Part shown: piece by piece, positions 52,961 through 64,000 of the stretch
Layout: every line of letters begins with the position of its first letter
Numbering within the stretch: position 1 is the first letter of the stretch
Origin: Zygnema cylindricum
Taxonomy: Eukaryota > Streptophyta > Zygnematophyceae > Zygnematales > Zygnemataceae
Assembly (NCBI GenBank): GCA_037447655.1
Contig: JBBHKE010003332.1
Coordinates: 62,001-126,000 of the forward strand
Reading direction: 5' to 3'
DNA: 64,000 nucleotides
Program-made: the position numbers and the translations under genes
The notes under the pieces: generated by a model
What the model was told of the DNA's origin: nothing
What the model saw: the letters and a program-made list of their open reading frames with translations, nothing else
Database searches by the model: none

Positions 52961-54293
52961 TCAACTACACACGCACATAAGATATTTAGAGAGTGTAATG
53001 TACGACCTTTCAGTTCGTACACTATCCGCTACTTTCCAGTACAAAAGTACATAAATCGTGGCAGTTATCGGCGCCGACACAAAAAGTGAGTGGCGTCGTC
53101 CCAGAAAGTGAATGGCGTCGACAGGGGAAAGCGCACCAGATTTGACTAATAGCAAGGGGAAAAAGTGTGAACCTACCATGTGTTCTTCTTCTTTAGCACC
53201 TTAGCGGCTAAGGGTAAAGTTCCATTAGGGGGAAAATGTCGTTGTCAACCGAAAGTCGTACTCTTTCGTACAGTGCCGTACCAAAAAAAAGAAATGTCAA
53301 AAAAACAAGCCTACTGAATGAGGGATTTGATTCTCCAAGTTTATGGGCGTAAACGTGGACCGTCGGATGGTCAATCAGATACGCCATCGTCTGACACTTT
53401 CAGTTCGCAACAAGTGACACGGAGTAGGTCAATTCTCAGCGCCTGAACGAATAGCATCGCGCCTTGTGGAAAAGTGAACAAATATCCACGACGGCCGCGC
53501 GACCAGGTGGGTACACGTCGCGCATGACATGTGCCTTCCGCCAGGGAGGATGCGAAGCCACCGGAAGCCGCAAGAAAATCTTTGACGGAGGATATTGTTT
53601 CACGCGTCTGTTGCCATCCACAACCTTTTTGACATTTTCGTACGCTTTTACAAATATTAAGTTTCGTCCGCCCGTACAGATTTTATTCAATACGTTGTAC
53701 GAGTCACTTTTTACCTTCGCTGGTACAAATATGTGGTCACAATTCGCTATTAGAGATTCTTTGAAGATTTCCATAATCTTATTCATCTATTACGTGGACC
53801 AATCAAATCTTGCAATGCAAAAAAAATGTCGGTTACTGAATCGACACAATGGAAGATGGCTTCAGTAAATGATTTTTTTACGTTTACTGAGACCGCCAAA
53901 TGGAACAACGCTCTAAGCTATAGGATTGCGTACATAAACTAATGTTGTGATTGTAAATTACCGTAAAATGTTTTGCTGAAGCATAGCGTTGATAACACCC
54001 TTTTGTTACCTACACAATTAATTTAATTCAATAATAGCGATTCACGGTTCACATCAGGTCGTACAAATTATGACATCGATTCAATCGCTGTACTGATGTG
54101 GACCGTACATACGAGTAATGTAGCACTCGCCGCTCGGCCGATCTGGGCGGGGGGGAGGGGGCAAAACTGGTTTCTCACCAGCTCGAAAGTACATAAAGGA
54201 CAGCCTACTGGTGTACCAAATAGGCAAATACCTTGGAATAGTACGATAAATATGGCGACACGTCATTTCACGAACTTTCGCCGATAATTTTAG
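52961..54293. other. Unassigned DNA
   Basis: ORFs of 105-134 codons on both strands at 53436-53868 and 54081-54398 show no family resemblance. gcgattcacggttcac near 54036 is another family B-like terminus. Confidence 0.35.
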
Positions 54294-54714
54294 TAGTGTT
54301 GTGTATCGGATACTATCATATACGACGATGAATCCAATGAACGACATTATCGCGTAGGGGCGGTGAGGAGCTCCACTATATCGTTGAGAAACCAACAAAA
54401 ATTATCGTCGATAATTATGGGTTGATGGAAAATTTTGTACATAGTTAAATATAAAATTATTAAGGAGATACCGAGATCGAAAAAGGGGGCGGTTACTTAA
54501 GGGTTTTTCAGGGTTTTTCCCTTTCGGATCGAAAATCAGAATCCATTCCGCACCACATTACAGGATTATCGTCAATAGTCATCGGCCTGATATTTATCGG
54601 TAATTCATTGCGATATATCAAAAATTCCTCGCGATAATTTCTTTATCGATGATCGGTATGTCAAATAAAGGTACATATCGATTGTTGGCAAATGGCTACC
54701 GATACAGAACACTT
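54294..54714. mobile_element. hAT-like MITE
   Basis: Begins tagtgttgtgtatcgg and ends ctaccgatacagaacact, inverted with small differences. The interior is rich in cgataatt and atatcg strings like the copy at 46863. Confidence 0.55.
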
Positions 54715-56292
54715 TTTAGCGTTAGAATGCCTTTTATGGATTTTGGTCAGTTTGAATATTTTAACAATTCGGCTGGGCAGAATCCAATAGTAGACCTAGT
54801 TACTAAATCTTAAAACTGGTTTCAAACAGAGACATTGCCCAAGCCGAAACTAAGAACAAATTTGATGGAATTGAGCCTAACTGAGTGTTAATAGTACATC
54901 GCGTAAATAAATTAATAAGGTTAAGAAAAAAATAGTGTTGCCGACTTTATTTTTAGTTAAAGGGCTAAACGCCAACAAAATTTAGCGTTAATTTATACAT
55001 TTAAACTAATTTGGATACACATACCCATGTTGTAGCCTATAGCATGTTCACATAGACGATGTTTAAACATGCGAAAACAAGTTCGGGTGGATCTTCAATA
55101 GTAATAACCAAATTTGAGAGCTCTTTCTTGTGTCAACATCGTTAATTAACAATCGTTTTATACGTTTGTAAGAAAAATGGACCATTTCAAGTACAAATTG
55201 AAACATTTTGTACATTACGCTATTTATAAAAATTCAAAATTAGAGTAGTTAACACCAATTAAACCGTACCTAAAGTAGTGTAAAAGAAAAGGTACAATTA
55301 TTAAATATGTCTAAAGTTTGAGGGTCAAAATTTAGGGGTTTCCAATTTGTGTTATTGACTCAAAAAAATATCCATGCCTCACTATTTTAAAAGACAAAAT
55401 ATTAATTATTGCAAAAAACGCTACGATGAAACTATCAATGTAAAATACATGATTATAATAAATAATAGTGATGACCATTGAAGGTAAATAACCAACCTCT
55501 ATAAGAATCGGAAGCATAACAAAAGTTAAAAAACAATAAAAACCTAAAACAGGAAGTAAGTACAACATAACAAAGAAAACAAAAACCACACCGTAATAAT
55601 ATACAAAATTACCATAGGCGATAAAGCATAGGACCATGCCACAATAAAGGTACAAATTACAAATATCGTTTACATGCGTCGGGTGCCACAAAAGTAAGTC
55701 TCCCAATCCTCGACCGTCATCCACCATCGTGCTTTGTCAAATAAGGGTCGAAACGTAGGAATGCCGAGGGCGATAAAGATAAATTGGATCATATAACTTC
55801 TAAATATTGTCGAGCGCAGTCACGTAAAAAGCTATGTACAAAGATCTCTAAAACAAATGGTATGAAATTATAGTTTTAGTGCACGTAGTCGCGTTTTTTG
55901 GGGGCCGCTGCATCCCATACCATAACATCAACATTTAATGCTACGCGTGAGGAAACATGGGCTCTTACAAGGTGCGTAAAAGCTACATCACACAATGTTC
56001 TCATCGATCCATATAAAATCACAACAACCACACAAGGCCACGTGTGCCCCTACATTGAGAAAATGGTGAGAGTATATAAAACACTTCGCGCTTTACCATG
56101 TATCTTGCTCCACAACCCACAACAACGATGGCATCTCGTACCATGTCGCGCGTTACTTACTGCTTCCCAACTTGTGGGCAAAAAACAAAATGCACTCATT
56201 GTTTGTCTACATGTTAGCCAAAAATGCGCCGAGGCTTGCTTAAAAACGACAGGTGCCGGAAGCCAAGCCGTAATCGAAACGCAACAATAATT
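54715..56292. other. Unassigned DNA left of the Gypsy element
   Basis: A 131-codon hydrophobic minus-strand ORF (55332-55727) and a 130-codon plus-strand ORF (55898-56290) match nothing I know. The first is AT-rich and could be chance. Decayed transposon sequence is possible. Confidence 0.35.
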
Positions 56293-56297
56293 GAGGT

Positions 56298-56816
56298 TGT
56301 AACAGGGTTACAAAATTGGGTACTTAGTAGTTAGGGCTAGGCTGCTATAGTTGCGATTTCAGAGCAGCGCAGTTGCGATGCCAGAGCAGCGCAGCTGCGA
56401 TTCCAGACCAGCGCAGCATAGAAGCATAGCAACTTAGCGGCGTAGCAACTAGTAGCGCAGCGGCGTAGCAGCGCAGCATAGCAACGCCGCAATTGTGTAG
56501 ATTGAACTGTATAGTTCTAGAAGGAAGTTTGGATAGATCTTGGATTGGCCGCGAAGGTCCACGTGTACAGCTGGATAGTACTGAGTTGACCAGCAGTTAG
56601 CTAGTTTAAATAGACAAGTAGACCTAGTGAATAACGGACCAGAAGTAGACCTGAAATAGACTTACGCAGCTAGCGCAATCTTGTACTCTCTTTTCAATTA
56701 ATAAAGCCCAACCCTGTCTGCGAGTTCTGTGTGCTCTTGCTGTTGCTACGGGGAGATCCTTGGTGTTTTCCGCTGTGCATTGTGACGTATTGTGGGGTGT
56801 TGTTACCTCTTTTACA
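56298..56816 (+). repeat. 5' LTR of the Gypsy element
   Basis: Begins tgtaacaggg, ends cttttaca. Between 56346 and 56500 it contains tandem 22-bp units of the type agttgcgatnncagagcagcgc, then looser gcagcgcagcatagca repeats. aataaagcccaacc at 56699 may be the polyadenylation signal. Confidence 0.96.
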
Positions 56817-56817
56817 C

Positions 56818-56829
56818 TGGTATCAGAGC
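56818..56829 (+). promoter_or_regulatory. Primer-binding site, 3' end of initiator tRNA-Met
   Basis: TGGTATCAGAGC, one base after the LTR, is the standard plant LTR-retrotransposon site for the acceptor end of initiator tRNA-Met, unlike the anticodon-arm sites of the Copia elements here. Confidence 0.9.
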
Positions 56830-56850
56830 TGTTACCCGTGACTCGACAGC

Positions 56851-59800
56851 ATGGATGAACACGGTGTATCCACTCCAGAAATGTTGGCGCAAGTTCTCAG
56901 GGAGTTGGAAAGTGTGAGATTACAGAATACGCAGCTGAGTAACACCGTCATGGCCTTGGAGACGCGTCTAGGGGAGCGACCTCATGGAGGCATCGAGAGA
57001 GACTCCCGGAGACCGAAATTACGGCTTCCCGACGAGTTTGACCCTGCAAGACACAAGAACCTTGACTCATGGCTATTCTCCGTGGCGAACTATCTCGAGA
57101 ATTTTCCTAGCCTATCGGATCGTTAGAAGATTCACTACGCGGGTGGTCTTCTTAAAGGGGCAGCGGGGGCTTGGTGGAGAACATTGGTAGAGGACGATGA
57201 GTCACCGACCGTCTGGGCGCTCTTCGTTCAACTCCTCCGCGACACTTGGCAGCCTGTCAACACGGTGAAGGCGGCGAGAGATAAGATCGCAGTATTGAAG
57301 CAACGAACTTCAGTGATGGAGTTTACGCAACGGTTCTTGGAGTGCAAGGTTCAAATACCTACGATGACGGAGGATGAAGCCGTGGATCGTTTCGTGAAGG
57401 GGCTTAAGTCGTCTATTCGTAGAGATGTGGAGCAATGGCTTGCTCGCGAAAGCACAACTCCCCCTCTCTCAGCAATCATCCAGTTTGCGGAGCGGACCGA
57501 TTCGGTCCACTTTAACCTCCGAAGACCTTATCACTACGGGTCGAGGAGTAGCGGAGGAAACCGACGAGACGAAGGTCCAACCCCCATGGAGCTCGGCGCA
57601 ATTAATGAGGATAAGGAAGCGGTCAACGTCTTGCGGAAAAAGAAGAAAACCACCAAGACCAAGACCAATGACTTGTCCCCCGAGGAAATCCAACGGAGGA
57701 GGCAAAATGGCCTATGCTTCCAGTGCGGTTCTCCGGATCACATGGCTCGGGAGTGTCCAAAACGGAAAGACCCCAAAAAGGGAAAACTTACCTTTATGAG
57801 GTTAGCCGGAGAAGGAGGTGACCCTTTGATATTTCGGGGTCAAATAGGAGTGAGTGCAGCTGACTTCATGGTGGACTCCGGAGCGTCGGGGAACTTCATT
57901 AACGAGGCGGCGGTGAAAAGGTTGAAACTTCCTCTTGTGGTACTACATAATCCTCAGTCGGTGCAATTGGCCGACGGCAATTCCTTATCAATCACCCATC
58001 GTACCCCGAGGTTGCGCGTCGGCATTGGGAAATTCCAATGGTACGACACGCTTCATGTATTACCTCTTGGGGATCATGAGGTAATATTGGGGAAGCCGTG
58101 GCTGCAAAAATGGAATCCGATGATTGACTGGAGAAGTGGCGCCATGAGAGTGAAGAAAGGTGAAGAAGAGTTTGAGGTAACAGCGGGAGCGGCTGGTAAG
58201 GGAACGGAAGAGGGACGCCTGCTTTCGGCCTTACAGCTTAAGAGGGCACTTAAGAAAGGGGAAACGATTTATATGGCGGTCGTCCAACCAATGGAGGAGG
58301 CGAAAGAGGAGATCCCGGAAGAATGGAAAAAGAAGGACCCCGACTTCGACTCCAAAGAAAGTGACGACATTGGAAAGACTTCCGAAGAGGCCCCGGAAGT
58401 CGTGTCAAAACTTCTCGAGGAGTACGCAGATGTATTTCCCCCGAAGCTCCCCGAAGGATTACCTCCGAAGCGCGAAGTGGATCATAAAATAGAGCTTGTT
58501 CCTGGAGCGGTACCTCCACCTAATCGGATGTACAAGATGAGCTACACCGAGTTGGACGAATTGAAAAAGCAACTCGCAAAGTTGGTCGAAGCCGGAGCAA
58601 TCGAACCAAGCAAATCACCGTATGGAGCCCCTGTTCTCTTTGTGAACAAGAAAGATGGAGGGTTCCGTATGTGTATAGATTACCGAGCGCTGAACAAGTT
58701 AACGGTGAAGAATGCGTACCCCCTACCAAGGATAGACGAATTGTTGGATCGACTTCGAGGTGCCAAATATTTTTCGAAAATAGACTTGCGGAGCGGCTAC
58801 CACCAGATCAGAATTGCCGAGGAGGATGTGGAAAAGACGGCGTTCAGAACTCGATACGGTCATTTCCAGTTTCGGGTAATGCCGTTCGGGTTGACTAACG
58901 CACCGGCGACCTTTATGCATTTAATGAATTCCATCTTTCGACAATATCTGGACGCATTCGTGATCGTCTTCTTAGATGACATATTGGTGTATAGCCGAAC
59001 GCAGGAGGAGCATGTGAAGCACTTACGGACGGTCCTCCAAGTCCTTCGGGAGCATAAGTTATACGCAAAAAGAAGTAAATGTGACTTCTTTAAGGAGAAA
59101 ATTGACTTTCTAGGCCATGTGGTGAGCCGGGACGGGATCGCAGTGGATCCCAACAAGACTAGAGCAGTAAAGGAGTGGCCGCAGCCGGCGAATATTACGG
59201 AGTTACGAAGCTTTCTCGGACTATGCTCCTATTATCGACGTTTTGTCGAAGGTTTCGCAAAAATCGCTGCACCGCTCACGGAATTGCTCAAGAATGATGC
59301 GCCCTATGATTGGAAAGCGGCGCAAGAAACAGCCTTTAACACGCTAAAGGAGCGGTTGGTTACCGCCCCTGTGTTAGCTGTTCCCGATCCGGATTTACCT
59401 TGGACGGTAATTACTGACGCTAGCGATATGGCTATTGGAGCGATCCTTATGCAGGATCAAGGAAAAGGCCTTCAACCCATCGCCTACGACAGTCGCAAAC
59501 TAAAGGCAGCAGAGTTGAACTGGGCTACCCATGAGAAGGAAACAATAGCTATTATCAATGCGCTGGAGGTTTGGAAGTGTTACGTTCAGGGAAAACGGAT
59601 CACGGTTATCACGGATCACCACGCCTTACAATATCTCCAAACCCAGCCGAAGTTGTCCAAGAAACAAGTGCGCTGGATGACGTTCCTGCAAACCTTCGGT
59701 CCGGAACTTGTTATTGAATATAAGCCGGGCAAAACGAACCCGGCGGATGCGCTGTCAAGAAGACCTGACGTCGCTGCGCCGGCAGCGGAGCAACAACCGC

Positions 59801-61674
59801 AAGCACCGCAGCAGAGGAACGGAGACTCTGTGAAAGAGAAAAGCGCAGCGTTGACCGAAGCGCAAAATCAGAAGCTCAGCGCAGTCACCAGTACGGTGCA
59901 AGTGGACGAACAGTGGTTAAGTCGGATAAAGGCCGCCTACGGCGATGATGGTTCACTAAAGGAACTTGTCAAACGGAAAGTACTCGTTCGAACTGCCAAT
60001 GATATGTGGCGGTATAGACCGAGTAAGACAACACGGCTATATGTGCCGACAAATACGGCACTTCGTCACGCAATTCTTCAAATGAGTCATGACGAGCCGC
60101 TCAGTGGACATTTTGGACGAGATAAAACAACCGCACGTGTCGCTGAAGCGTATTACTGGCCAAACATGACTCGAGACATTGCAGAATATGTCCGGACGTG
60201 TGACTCGTGTAATAGAAACAAATCTGATTCAGGGCAACAAGGTCTGTTACAACCCCTCCCAATACCATCTGTTCCTTGGGAGGCGATCTCGATGGATTTT
60301 ATCGTGGCCCTTCCCCGGACGAAGGAGGGCTACGACTCAATCTTCGTCGTCGTGGATTACCTAACGAAAATGGCACATTTTCTACCCACGACCACTACGG
60401 CTACTGCACGAGATATTGCGGACTTATTCTTTCGGGAAATATTCCGCCATCACGGTCTTCCAAAAAGGATCGTCAGCGACCGCGATCGAAAATTCGTGAG
60501 CCACTTTTGGCAAAATCTATTTGCGTTATGCGGAACGCAGCTTGCCATGTCCACAGCCTACCACCCTCAAACTGATGGTCAAACTGAACGGGTGAATCGG
60601 ACTTTGGAGGAAGCATTGCGGGCTTATGTCTCGGTGCACCAAACGGATTGGGTGGACCATTTAACGGCAATCGAAGTAGCATACAACAGTGCAGTCCACT
60701 CGTCAACAAATGCTACGCCTTTCTCCCTCAATGGACGACAACCCACTCTTCCCCACACTTTATTGGTAGCGGACTGCGAAACACCGGCTGCTTTAGACTT
60801 TGCCAAGACGTTGCAAGGCAACCTGGAAAAGGCGGCAAAGGCGCTCCAACTGGCAAAGGATCGCCAAAAGTCGCAGGCGGACGCTCACCGGAAGGAAATA
60901 GTCTTCTGTGTGGGGGACAAGGTTCGCCTTAATATGGCAAACCTCTCCTTGCCGGGAGCCCTCTCTAAAAAGTTAGCCCCAAAGTTCACGCGCCCGTTCA
61001 CAATTCTGTCCCGTGTGGGCAACGTCGCTTACAGGTTGGATATCCCGACGGACTGGCATATCCACAATGTTTTCCATGTTTCCCTCCTTAAACCATTCCG
61101 TGATCCTGATTCGGTGTTCCCTAACCGACGACGGCATACTCCTCTACAACCCGTTCAAGGTACCTCAGACGAGTATGAGGTGGAAGAGATCCTTAAGTCA
61201 CGTCGCTCTCGGAATTCTAACTCCACGCAATACTTGGTGCGTTGGAAGGGTTACGGTGCTGAGGACGACTCTTGGGTGGACGAGGGGGATCTGCATTCCC
61301 CGGAGTTGCTGCGCCGGTTTCTGCAGAGTGAGGACACTCAGCTTTACCCGAGGGGCAATTGCAGCGGCCGCAACAAAGGGGCGAATCGCAGTGGCGCAAC
61401 CATCGCAATAATATTGGGGACGCGGCAAAGGACCGCAGCGGCGATGTTACCACACTGCAGCGCTGTAGCAGCGCAACCACCGCAGCGCAACATGGTCATG
61501 ATGACGTCAGAGGATCGCAGTATCACCACTGCGCTGACAGGAAAGCGCAACGGCGCAATTGTGTTTCACTATGTAGGTAACGACGAACCCTCGGTTCCGC
61601 CGCAGCAACGCAGTTTTAGACATGTTGGATACTGCGATACCCTCGCACGCTGCGACGCTGCGCACAGCCCATAA
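56851..61674 (+). CDS. Gypsy gag-pol polyprotein with chromodomain, one in-frame stop in gag
   Basis: The frame opens at ATG 56851 and is interrupted only by TAG at 57124-57126, after SLSDR; it continues in the same frame to 61674 (1,607 codons in all). Domains in order: gag with N-terminal coiled coil and AWWRTL-type core; zinc knuckle [18 protein letters not shown]; protease [13 protein letters not shown]; reverse transcriptase ([29 protein letters not shown]); RNase H ([14 protein letters not shown]); integrase with HHCC zinc module (CDSCNR), [14 protein letters not shown] and [13 protein letters not shown], all three catalytic acids present; GPY/F-type region; chromodomain ([27 protein letters not shown]). 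A tail of about 110 residues follows the chromodomain and has no match. The stop would arise from a Gln codon by one C-to-T change. Confidence 0.95.
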
Positions 61675-61818
61675 GTGAAACCCTCAACCCCCGGGAATAC
61701 AACCATCATTCGTCCTCACAACTAACTCAGTCTCGGCAGCTTGGAAACGGCTTCCCTCCGCACAATTACTTTACCTCCGCTTCTGGAGCTACCGGAATTG
61801 TCTGGTTCAGCAGTGTCT

Positions 61819-63090
61819 ATGGCGTCGTCGTCCTCTCCACCCTCGAAAAGGAGGAGACTGGTACGGGTGGGACAAGGAGACCCGAGCCGTCCCGAGAGAT
61901 TGCTAAGGGCGGTGGAAGCCATGGTGGAAGCAAGCAGGCGAAGAGAGGTAGAAGTGGAGCCGGAACCGGAGGATAGTGTCAGTTGCGAGGCAAGACCGGC
62001 GGAGACCAGTGGAGGGGAGGGGTCAGAGAACTCACAGGACCCTGAATACACCCCAACCCGGGAAGGTGATCAGGAACTTCAAGCAGATCATGAGCTGTCG
62101 GAGGCGGAGGAGCCGGAACGCGAACCAACGCCTCCGCCAATTGAGGAGCGCGCCTCAGATCTGGAGGTGACGCGGGACCCAAACAAGGAGAGCACCACAA
62201 ACGAGCAGTCGTCTGAAAGCGCGGAGAGGAAGGCGGAGGAACAATACCCCAGCGGTGATGATGTGTTTCTCTTGCGCGAAAACCGAAGAGATTCGGAGGA
62301 GGAGAGTGAACAGGGAGAGGAAATTCCCGACTACCTCTTCCCACTACCGGTTGACACCCAGCATCCGAACCTCGCCTTCAGCTTCGCCAAAAGGTTTTAT
62401 TGGGACCCCTCAGAGTGGCCCGAAGAATGGCGTATAGGGAAGCCAAGAGATCTTATCCGCATCTCTACCAACGTTCCGTCACACCCAACGTGGAATTTCA
62501 TGCGGACGAAGGACCTGGGGAATAATCATAAAGGCTATGTGCAGCTGAATCCTCACACCTTACTGTTCGTAGAGGTGGTAGAGGAAAACTACATGTGCAG
62601 AATTGATGTTCCCGGGTTACTTCGCCATTATCACCCGTGGGATGTCCGCCTCCACGACATCATCTCTCGAGCGGAAGTCACCCCTGAAGTGCGAGTACTC
62701 AAGCTGGCTCAAAGGAATGCTCTGAAGCGGGCCCGAGCTGCAAGAAAACACGTGTCCTTCAAATTACGAAAGGTACCTCGGTGGGAATCGGCGGACGAGG
62801 AACCAGAGGAAGCTACCCCTGGGGCTGAACCCGGAGAACCTAGGATTCTGGCACCCGAGGAGCCTGCACCTGCGGACGTTCCGCAGCAAACCGTAGTACC
62901 CATGGAGGAAGCGGAAAATCAGGTTCGGGAACGAATTACTCGGCGGCGGTTGGCAGCTGCAGATCGTCACATTGCGTTACTGGAGACCCGATGTGAACAA
63001 CTCCAACATCAACTCGACGTCCTTCGCCATGAATTTGAGGAGTATCGTGAGGAAACATACGACATACTCCGGCAACTGCAGTTTCCTTGA
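61819..63090 (+). CDS. Additional sense ORF downstream of pol, unknown function
   Basis: An intact frame of 423 codons starts at ATG 61819 (the frame is open from 61741 without another ATG) and stops 45 bp before the 3' LTR. The N-terminus reads MASSSSPPSKRRRLVRVG, a basic nuclear-signal-like motif. Residues about 30-180 are acidic, Glu/Ser/Pro-rich and probably disordered. A compact middle part (about 175-320) has DYLFPLPVDTQHPNLAFSFA, FYWDPSEWPEEWRIGKPRDL and HYHPWDVRLHDII. The last 60 residues form a predicted coiled coil (ALLETRCEQLQHQLDVLRHE). No signal peptide or membrane segment is seen, so it is not a typical env. A branch-like ctaac and acceptor cagtctcggcag at about 61722-61739 suggest expression from a spliced RNA. 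I do not recognise the family. Confidence 0.85.
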   Translation: MASSSSPPSKRRRLVRVGQGDPSRPERLLRAVEAMVEASRRREVEVEPEPEDSVSCEARPAETSGGEGSENSQDPEYTPTREGDQELQADHELSEAEEPEREPTPPPIEERASDLEVTRDPNKESTTNEQSSESAERKAEEQYPSGDDVFLLRENRRDSEEESEQGEEIPDYLFPLPVDTQHPNLAFSFAKRFYWDPSEWPEEWRIGKPRDLIRISTNVPSHPTWNFMRTKDLGNNHKGYVQLNPHTLLFVEVVEENYMCRIDVPGLLRHYHPWDVRLHDIISRAEVTPEVRVLKLAQRNALKRARAARKHVSFKLRKVPRWESADEEPEEATPGAEPGEPRILAPEEPAPADVPQQTVVPMEEAENQVRERITRRRLAAADRHIALLETRCEQLQHQLDVLRHEFEEYREETYDILRQLQFP

Positions 63091-63135
63091 CTCCATCAAA
63101 GTTCAGCGGGACGCTGAATCCTTAGTGGGAGGCAC

Positions 63136-63654
63136 TGTAACAAGGTTACAGAATTGGGTACTTAGTAGTTAGGGCTAGGCTGCTATAGTTGCGATTTCAG
63201 AGCAGCGCAGTTGCGATGCCAGAGCAGCGCAGCTGCGATTCCAGACCAGCGCAGCATAGCAGCATAGCAACTTAGCGGCGTAGCAACTAGTAGCGCAACG
63301 GCGTAGCAGCGCAGCATAGTAACGCCGGAATTGTGTAGATTGAACTGTATAGTTCTAGAAGAAAGTTTGGATAGATCTTGGATTGGCCGCGAAGGTCCAC
63401 GTGTACTGCTGGATAGTACTGAGTTGACCAGCAGTTAGCTAGTTTAAATAGACAAGTAGACCTAGTGAATAACCGACCGGAAGTAGACCTGAAATAGACT
63501 TACGCAGCTAGCGCAATCTTGTACTCTCTTTTCAATTAATAAAGCCCAACCCTGTCTGCGAGTTCTGTGTGCTCCTGCTGTTGCTACGGGGAGATCCTTG
63601 GTGTTTTCCGCTGTGCATTGTGACGTATTGTGGGGTGTTGTTACCTATTATACA
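63136..63654 (+). repeat. 3' LTR of the Gypsy element
   Basis: Same length as the 5' LTR, with the same repeat block, preceded by the purine tract agtgggaggcac. Confidence 0.96.
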
Positions 63655-63659
63655 GAGGT

Positions 63660-64000
63660 GAAGACAAACAGAAGTTGTTAAGAGAAATGGTGGAAGGCAA
63701 GATCCACTTGGTTTGGCGGACCGATGATGTGCGTGTCACCCGCCACCGAAGGGAACAAACAATTGGGAAAAGAGGTAGCGGATGCTCGTAAGTCTTATTA
63801 GTAGAGCAAACAAAGGGACTTCTAAAGGGTCGACTTGACAAGTATCAGTAAGTAAACCCAAATTGGCAACATCTCCCAATGGGCCACCAAGGGCATAAAG
63901 GAGAGATCTGGATGTGGAGTAAAAAGTGCGAACAAAAGGAAAAGCTGGTTGATGGGAGAGGGGGCGTGTCATAGCTCGCGAAAGATGACATTGCGATCAA
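63660..64000 (-). other. Right flank with possible Copia hinge scrap
   Basis: On the minus strand about 63973-63999 reads DRNVIFREL, resembling the integrase C-terminal motif of Copia elements (SRDVxFxE), followed by a stop and Pro/Ser-rich sequence. The match is nine residues at the window edge, so it is tentative. Nothing else is recognisable. Confidence 0.3.

Larger units (their letters stand above)
56293..63659 (+). mobile_element. Full-length Ty3/Gypsy chromodomain retrotransposon with an extra 3' ORF
   Basis: The element is 56298-63654, flanked by GAGGT target duplications (56293-56297 and 63655-63659). LTRs are 519 bp and differ at about 13 positions, roughly 2.5 percent, so it is older than the intact Copia. 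Order: LTR, primer site, gag-pol with chromodomain, additional ORF, polypurine tract, LTR. It lies outside the FGAM synthase gene. Confidence 0.97.

Noticed and set aside
55332-55727. 131-codon hydrophobic ORF, possible membrane protein
   Set aside because: AT-rich sequence easily gives hydrophobic frames; no start context, homology or neighbours support it.
58250-61550. Antisense and out-of-frame ORFs across the Gypsy pol
   Set aside because: Shadows of the intact pol frame.
1-64000. tRNA or rRNA genes
   Set aside because: No cloverleaf with intact A and B boxes or rRNA core was recognised; tRNA-like words are limited to the primer-binding sites.

Overview
The window is nuclear DNA of a eukaryote, most likely a streptophyte (charophyte-type) green alga. 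The best evidence is one spliced host gene on the minus strand, a plant-like phosphoribosylformylglycinamidine synthase (FGAM synthase). Its exon sequences read like the land-plant enzyme, but it is cut into at least 30 small exons over about 31 kb, whereas I recall the land-plant gene as having very few introns. Tnt1-like Copia relics and a chromodomain Ty3/Gypsy element with a plant-type primer site fit the same lineage. The species assignment is inference.

Layout. 1-6470: unassigned DNA, a decayed Copia relic on the plus strand (about 768-3660) and a block of non-autonomous inverted-repeat elements. 6471-7198: a unique island with a possible plastid transit-peptide exon pair. 7199-13191: an LTR element on the minus strand with two 615-bp LTRs, a gag remnant and no recognisable pol. 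13192-16250: an older Copia relic on the minus strand, interrupted by a large GA/GAATGA satellite. 17583-48543: the FGAM synthase gene, read right to left. Its last intron holds a nearly intact, recent Copia element on the plus strand (18625-23755, TSD GGAGA) and another intron holds a solo LTR of the same family. 48544-56297: a gene-poor stretch dominated by MITEs, including a 2-kb inverted repeat. 56298-63654: a full-length Ty3/Gypsy chromovirus-type element (TSD GAGGT) with an extra sense ORF after pol. 63655-64000: flank with a possible tiny Copia remnant.

Themes. (1) Short local tandem duplications (about 20-190 bp) occur throughout, and several straddle splice junctions of the FGAM synthase gene, creating decoy splice sites, one possible 24-nt in-frame microexon and one kilobase minisatellite apparently seeded by a 5' splice site. 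(2) Two separate Copia elements have a primer-binding site that matches the anticodon arm of initiator tRNA-Met instead of its 3' end, as in Drosophila copia. The gag ATG lies inside that site, opposite the CAU anticodon. (3) The Gypsy element has a 423-codon additional ORF of unknown function with a basic nuclear-type motif and a C-terminal coiled coil. Everything here comes from reading the sequence by eye; no searches were run.
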